Source: a bacterium (GTDB lineage: Bacteria; ARS69). From it: 32,420 nucleotides of DNA. The translations under genes and the position numbers were made by a program. The notes under the pieces were generated by a model. The model saw only the letters and a list, made by a program, of their open reading frames with translations, had not been told where the DNA came from and did not search any database. The stretch spans positions 1-32,420 of the forward strand of contig JALGZR010000059.1 in assembly GCA_025774805.1 (NCBI GenBank), in the 5' to 3' direction. Each line of letters begins with the position of its first letter. Position 1 is the stretch's first letter. Positions 29,653 to 32,420 of this stretch are shown here, in pieces.

Positions 29653-31827
29653 TTGTCTCAGCACACCGATGGGATCGGATCCGCTCCGCCCGGGTCGCCG
29701 TCGGCTCGGCCCGTCGTGTTGATCGCCTCCGGCTCCGACGACTCGACCCGGGAGATCGCGGCGGAGCTGTCCCGACTCGGAATCGACGCTCGATCGACGG
29801 CCTGGAGCGATCTGGTTCGCGACGCGGAGACGATCGACGCGGATGGGGTGATCGTGGATGTCGGGAGCCGCATCCCGGACGCGAACGACCTCGCCCGGAT
29901 CGCCGCCGCCGTGCCGACCGTCGTGATGTCCGACGACCTCGACCCCGACGCGACCCTCGCGGTCCTGCGCACCGGAGTCGCGGACGTTCTCCCCCGACTT
30001 CGCCACGGGCCGCTGCTGGCGGAGCGTCTCCGGCGCCTCCTCCACCCGTGGAGGGGCGTGGGGAGCCTACGGCGCGGGACCCCGAGGGTTCGAGAGGCTC
30101 ATCGCGCGGCCGAGATGATCACCTGGATTTGGGATCGGGCCGGGGGACGGCTCTCCTGGGAAGAGGGAGCGGAGAAGGTTCTCGGCCTCTCGGGAAGGCC
30201 GCTTCCGACGTGTCCCCGGCTCTTCTTCCGTCGGGTCTGCGAGGAGGATCGCCGTCGCGTCCATCGGGCGGTGCTGCGGGCCGAGGCCCTCGACGAGCCC
30301 CTGATCCAGGCGTTCCGCCTGATCGACGGGAAGGGCGGATTGTGTTCCGTGGAGGTTCGCGCGGACCGGGTCCTGGACGGGCAGGGCCGGCTGCTCCGCT
30401 GGTGCGGGACTCTCCGTCGGAAGCCCGAGGGTCGCTTCGAGACGTCCTTCGGGGCGCCTGCCCCCGAGATCGACGAGCTCACCGGAGTCGCCACGCTGGC
30501 CCTCTTCCGTCCGCAGATCCGCCGGGCCGCCTCCCGGGCTCGCCGCGAGGGCCGGATGATCGCGGTCGTCCTCCTGGACCTCGATCGCTTCGGGCAGATC
30601 AACGAGCTCCACGGTCACGAGGCCGGGGACCGGATCTTGCGGCAGGTCGCCGAACGTCTCACGAGGTCCGTGCGGGACTCCGACTCGATCGGAAGGGTGG
30701 TGCGCCGCCTCGGCTACGAGCGGCGAAGGGTGTCGCGCCTCGGGGGAGACAAGTTCGTCGTTCTGCTCGAGGGAATCAGCAAGGCGCGGGAAGCCGCCCT
30801 CGTGGTGCAGAGAATCCTTAGTCGACTGGCGAATCCGTTGCGGATCGGTGATACGACGGTCTCGCTCTCGGCTCGAGCCGGAGTCAGTCTCTACCCCTCC
30901 GACGGGCTCGACGCCTCGGAGCTGCTGCGATGCGCCGAGGCGGCGATCCAACGCGCCGAGCATCCCGGGGTCTCGAAACGCATCCGTTTCTTCTCCAAGG
31001 AGGCGGCACTCCGGCACCGACGCGACATCGACCTGGAGGAGAGGCTGCGGGTGGCGGCCGAGGCGGGCACGTTCCGGATCGCCTACCAGCCCAAAGTCTC
31101 TCTTCCCAGGGGGGAACCCATCGGGCTCGAGGCCCTGCTCCGTTTCGATCATCCGGAACACGGTCCCGTCTCTCCGTTGACCGTCATCGAGATCGCGGAG
31201 CGGACCGGGATCATCCACGAGCTCGGGAGCGCGATCTTCCGGAGGGTGTGTCGGGACGCCGAACGGATTCGAGAGCAGACCGGGGTGGGGACGCGGCTGT
31301 TCACGAATTTCTCTCCGCGCCAGCTCGAGAGTGAGGACTGGAGTGACCGCGTCGGTCGAATTCTCGAGGAAACGGGGGTGGATCCGAATCTCGTGGGAAT
31401 CGAGATCACCGAGTCCGTGCTCGTCGAGGATCGCGCCCCACTGACGTGTGCACTCGAGAAACTCGCCGATCAGGGAGTGGAGATCTCCCTGGACGACTTC
31501 GGCACGGGGTACTCTCACCTCGGCTACTTGACGCGGCTGCCTCTCCACGAGATCAAGATCGATCGGTCCTTCGTCGTGGGACTGACGGACATGCGGCCCG
31601 GCAGTCAGGAGGTGGCGGCTCTGATGGTCATCTTGGGTCGGAGTCTCGGGATCCGGGTCGTCGCCGAGGGAGTGGAGACGGAAGGTCAGATCAACCTTCT
31701 CCAGGCCATGGGATGCCGGGCCATCCAGGGCTTCTACTTCTCGCGTCCGCAACCGCTCGAGCACTTTTTCGACGGCGTTCGCGACCGGAGGATCGCGCCC
31801 GCCGGCGCGACGGCCCCCGCCGTCTAG
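29653..31827 (+). CDS. Receiver-like/PAS/GGDEF/EAL protein; probable cyclic-di-GMP phosphodiesterase
   Basis: I favour the TTG at 29653, which has GGAGG 9 bases upstream; a GTG at 29521 would add 44 residues of Arg/Gly-rich sequence without a good ribosome site. The 724-residue protein has a receiver-like domain (about 19-120, without a clear phospho-Asp pattern) and a PAS domain (about 145-250, ITWIWDRAGGRLSWEEGAEK). A GGDEF domain (about 265-435) follows, with signature GGDKF (364-368). An EAL domain (about 450-705) ends the protein. The EAL motif EALLRF (Glu493), TNFSPRQL, EITES, DDFGTG (614-619), KIDRSF and EGVETEGQ are present, so hydrolysis of c-di-GMP to pGpG is likely. Lys in place of Glu in GGDEF, plus an insert before it (RVVRRLGYERRRVS), argues against cyclase activity. 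No membrane segment is seen. The TAG stop codon lies in a repeat end. Confidence 0.9.
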   Translation: MSQHTDGIGSAPPGSPSARPVVLIASGSDDSTREIAAELSRLGIDARSTAWSDLVRDAETIDADGVIVDVGSRIPDANDLARIAAAVPTVVMSDDLDPDATLAVLRTGVADVLPRLRHGPLLAERLRRLLHPWRGVGSLRRGTPRVREAHRAAEMITWIWDRAGGRLSWEEGAEKVLGLSGRPLPTCPRLFFRRVCEEDRRRVHRAVLRAEALDEPLIQAFRLIDGKGGLCSVEVRADRVLDGQGRLLRWCGTLRRKPEGRFETSFGAPAPEIDELTGVATLALFRPQIRRAASRARREGRMIAVVLLDLDRFGQINELHGHEAGDRILRQVAERLTRSVRDSDSIGRVVRRLGYERRRVSRLGGDKFVVLLEGISKAREAALVVQRILSRLANPLRIGDTTVSLSARAGVSLYPSDGLDASELLRCAEAAIQRAEHPGVSKRIRFFSKEAALRHRRDIDLEERLRVAAEAGTFRIAYQPKVSLPRGEPIGLEALLRFDHPEHGPVSPLTVIEIAERTGIIHELGSAIFRRVCRDAERIREQTGVGTRLFTNFSPRQLESEDWSDRVGRILEETGVDPNLVGIEITESVLVEDRAPLTCALEKLADQGVEISLDDFGTGYSHLGYLTRLPLHEIKIDRSFVVGLTDMRPGSQEVAALMVILGRSLGIRVVAEGVETEGQINLLQAMGCRAIQGFYFSRPQPLEHFFDGVRDRRIAPAGATAPAV

Positions 31828-31846
31828 CCTGCATTTCCCACCGGGT
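31824..31846 (+). repeat. Half copy of the CTAG-bounded repeat at the EAL gene stop codon
   Basis: CTAGCCTGCA followed by TTTCCCACCGGGT, one base off the consensus TTTCTCACC. TAG at 31825 is the stop codon of the EAL gene. No matching right end is found before the next gene. Confidence 0.6.
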
Positions 31847-31946
31847 GCGGCGCTTGCGGCCACAGCTGAGGCCAGGGAGGGACACGGGCCCGACCCGCCG
31901 CCCGGGGCCCCCGGTGTCCCCCTTCGCCGGCGCCGGCGATCCGTGT

Positions 31947-32375
31947 CTACTCGCAGAAGATGCGGACCGTGTCCCCATCGCCCGACTCGACGTCGACCTG
32001 GAGATCGCGAAGCGCCTCGTTCAGCTCCTCGCCCTCCAGTTCGCTGAGATGGGAGAGATCGATTCCCCGTTCGGACAACTTCGCGCTCGCCTTCTCCGGC
32101 ATCATCGTCGAGAGCTTGATGCCGGTGCGCACGAGGGCGAGGGGAACCCGGATGTTCACCTTGTCCCCGTCGGAGCTGTCCACGACGACTCGCAGGTACT
32201 TCGGCTGCGATCGGCTCCCGCCGTTGCGGGAGGCCGCCTCCGAGTCCGACGCCTCGGTTCCGACCTCCCGGCCCGCGCCGGACACGCCCAGACGGTCCAG
32301 CAGCCTCTCGGCATCCTCGTTCGTGATCTTTCCCTCCGCCAGCATCTCCAGGACCTTCTTCGTTTCGCGCGACAT
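31947..32375 (-). CDS. SHOCT-like domain protein
   Basis: The start is the ATG at 32375, preceded by AAGGAG at 7 bases; an in-frame ATG six codons earlier has no better site. The 142-residue protein begins MSRETKKVLEMLAEGKITNE and continues DAERLLDRLGVSG, the short SHOCT-like helical motif (EGKI-[TS]-x-E-x-A-x-x-LL). A Ser/Gly/Glu-rich linker (about 34-58) follows. The C-terminal domain has YLRVVVDSSDGDKVNIRVPL and ALVRTGIKLSTMMPEKA, the pattern of the common SHOCT-like/YvlB-type proteins thought to act in envelope stress or anti-sigma contexts. It ends LQVDVESGDGDTVRIFCE. It is cytoplasmic; function is unproven. A palindrome, CGCCGGC-GCCGGCG (31925-31938), lies just past the stop codon and could help termination. 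Confidence 0.85.
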   Translation of the reverse strand: MSRETKKVLEMLAEGKITNEDAERLLDRLGVSGAGREVGTEASDSEAASRNGGSRSQPKYLRVVVDSSDGDKVNIRVPLALVRTGIKLSTMMPEKASAKLSERGIDLSHLSELEGEELNEALRDLQVDVESGDGDTVRIFCE

Positions 32376-32420
32376 GACGTATCTCCTTCCCATTCGCGAC
32401 TCTCTCGCGAGTTGCGGTCA

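Overview
The window is chromosomal DNA of a high-GC, Gram-negative-type bacterium. I infer a member of the FCB-like uncultured phyla (Candidatus Eisenbacteria or a relative). The reasons are the many secreted proteins ending in FlgD-like/T9SS-like C-terminal Ig domains, a gingipain-type C25 protease, FG-GAP/UnbV lipoproteins, a DUF6982-like protein, and lipoproteins with clear lipoboxes. No rRNA, tRNA, CRISPR array, phage gene or transposase gene is visible. The lineage is an inference, not something a marker gene here proves.

Layout. 1-5.8 kb is mostly on the minus strand: the N-terminal part of a C25 (gingipain-like) peptidase, an arylsulfotransferase-like beta-propeller with a C-terminal sorting-type domain, a SpoIIE/RsbU phosphatase, a four-helix membrane protein, and a secreted PPC/FlgD-Ig protein. 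5.9-10.2 kb holds housekeeping and stress genes: bacterioferritin, a DUF6982-like protein, dCMP deaminase, an ArsA/Get3 ATPase with a small partner, and a Mut7-C RNase-fold protein. 10.2-12.6 kb has a parallel beta-helix protein, a DinB-like protein and a STAS antagonist. 13-19 kb has a lipoprotein, a YwiC-like membrane protein, a hypothetical protein, and a convergent pair of lipoproteins (FG-GAP/ASPIC-UnbV and TPR). 19.1-23.8 kb has an unrecognised 588-residue protein, an OPT-family transporter with a large soluble insert, and a 67-residue AhpD-like fragment. 24-25.3 kb has an FG-GAP propeller gene interrupted by one in-frame TGA. 25.7-28.5 kb has a cold-shock protein and three tandem secreted paralogues, each with its own extended -10 promoter; perfect-palindrome terminators separate them. 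29-32.4 kb has a second STAS protein, a REC-like/PAS/GGDEF/EAL protein and a SHOCT-like protein.

Four observations stand out. (1) A dispersed repeat family with CTAG-bounded inverted ends: four of its copies begin exactly at the TAG stop codon of a gene. (2) A short C-terminal motif, [ST][ST]W-x-x-[IV]-K-x-x-Y-R, shared by the three paralogues and the otherwise unrelated beta-helix protein; it may be an undescribed sorting or anchoring signal. (3) The in-frame TGA in the propeller gene sits where, from memory of the family, a cysteine is usual. (4) The OPT transporter carries three degenerate copies of a roughly 45-residue module between its two membrane halves.

Genes for signalling (SpoIIE phosphatase, two STAS proteins, EAL phosphodiesterase) point to partner-switching and cyclic-di-GMP control, but no RsbW-type kinase is encoded here. 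Promoters fall into two visible styles: CTTGAA-type -35 boxes in front of large secreted proteins, and TG-n extended -10 boxes without a recognisable -35 in front of several other genes.
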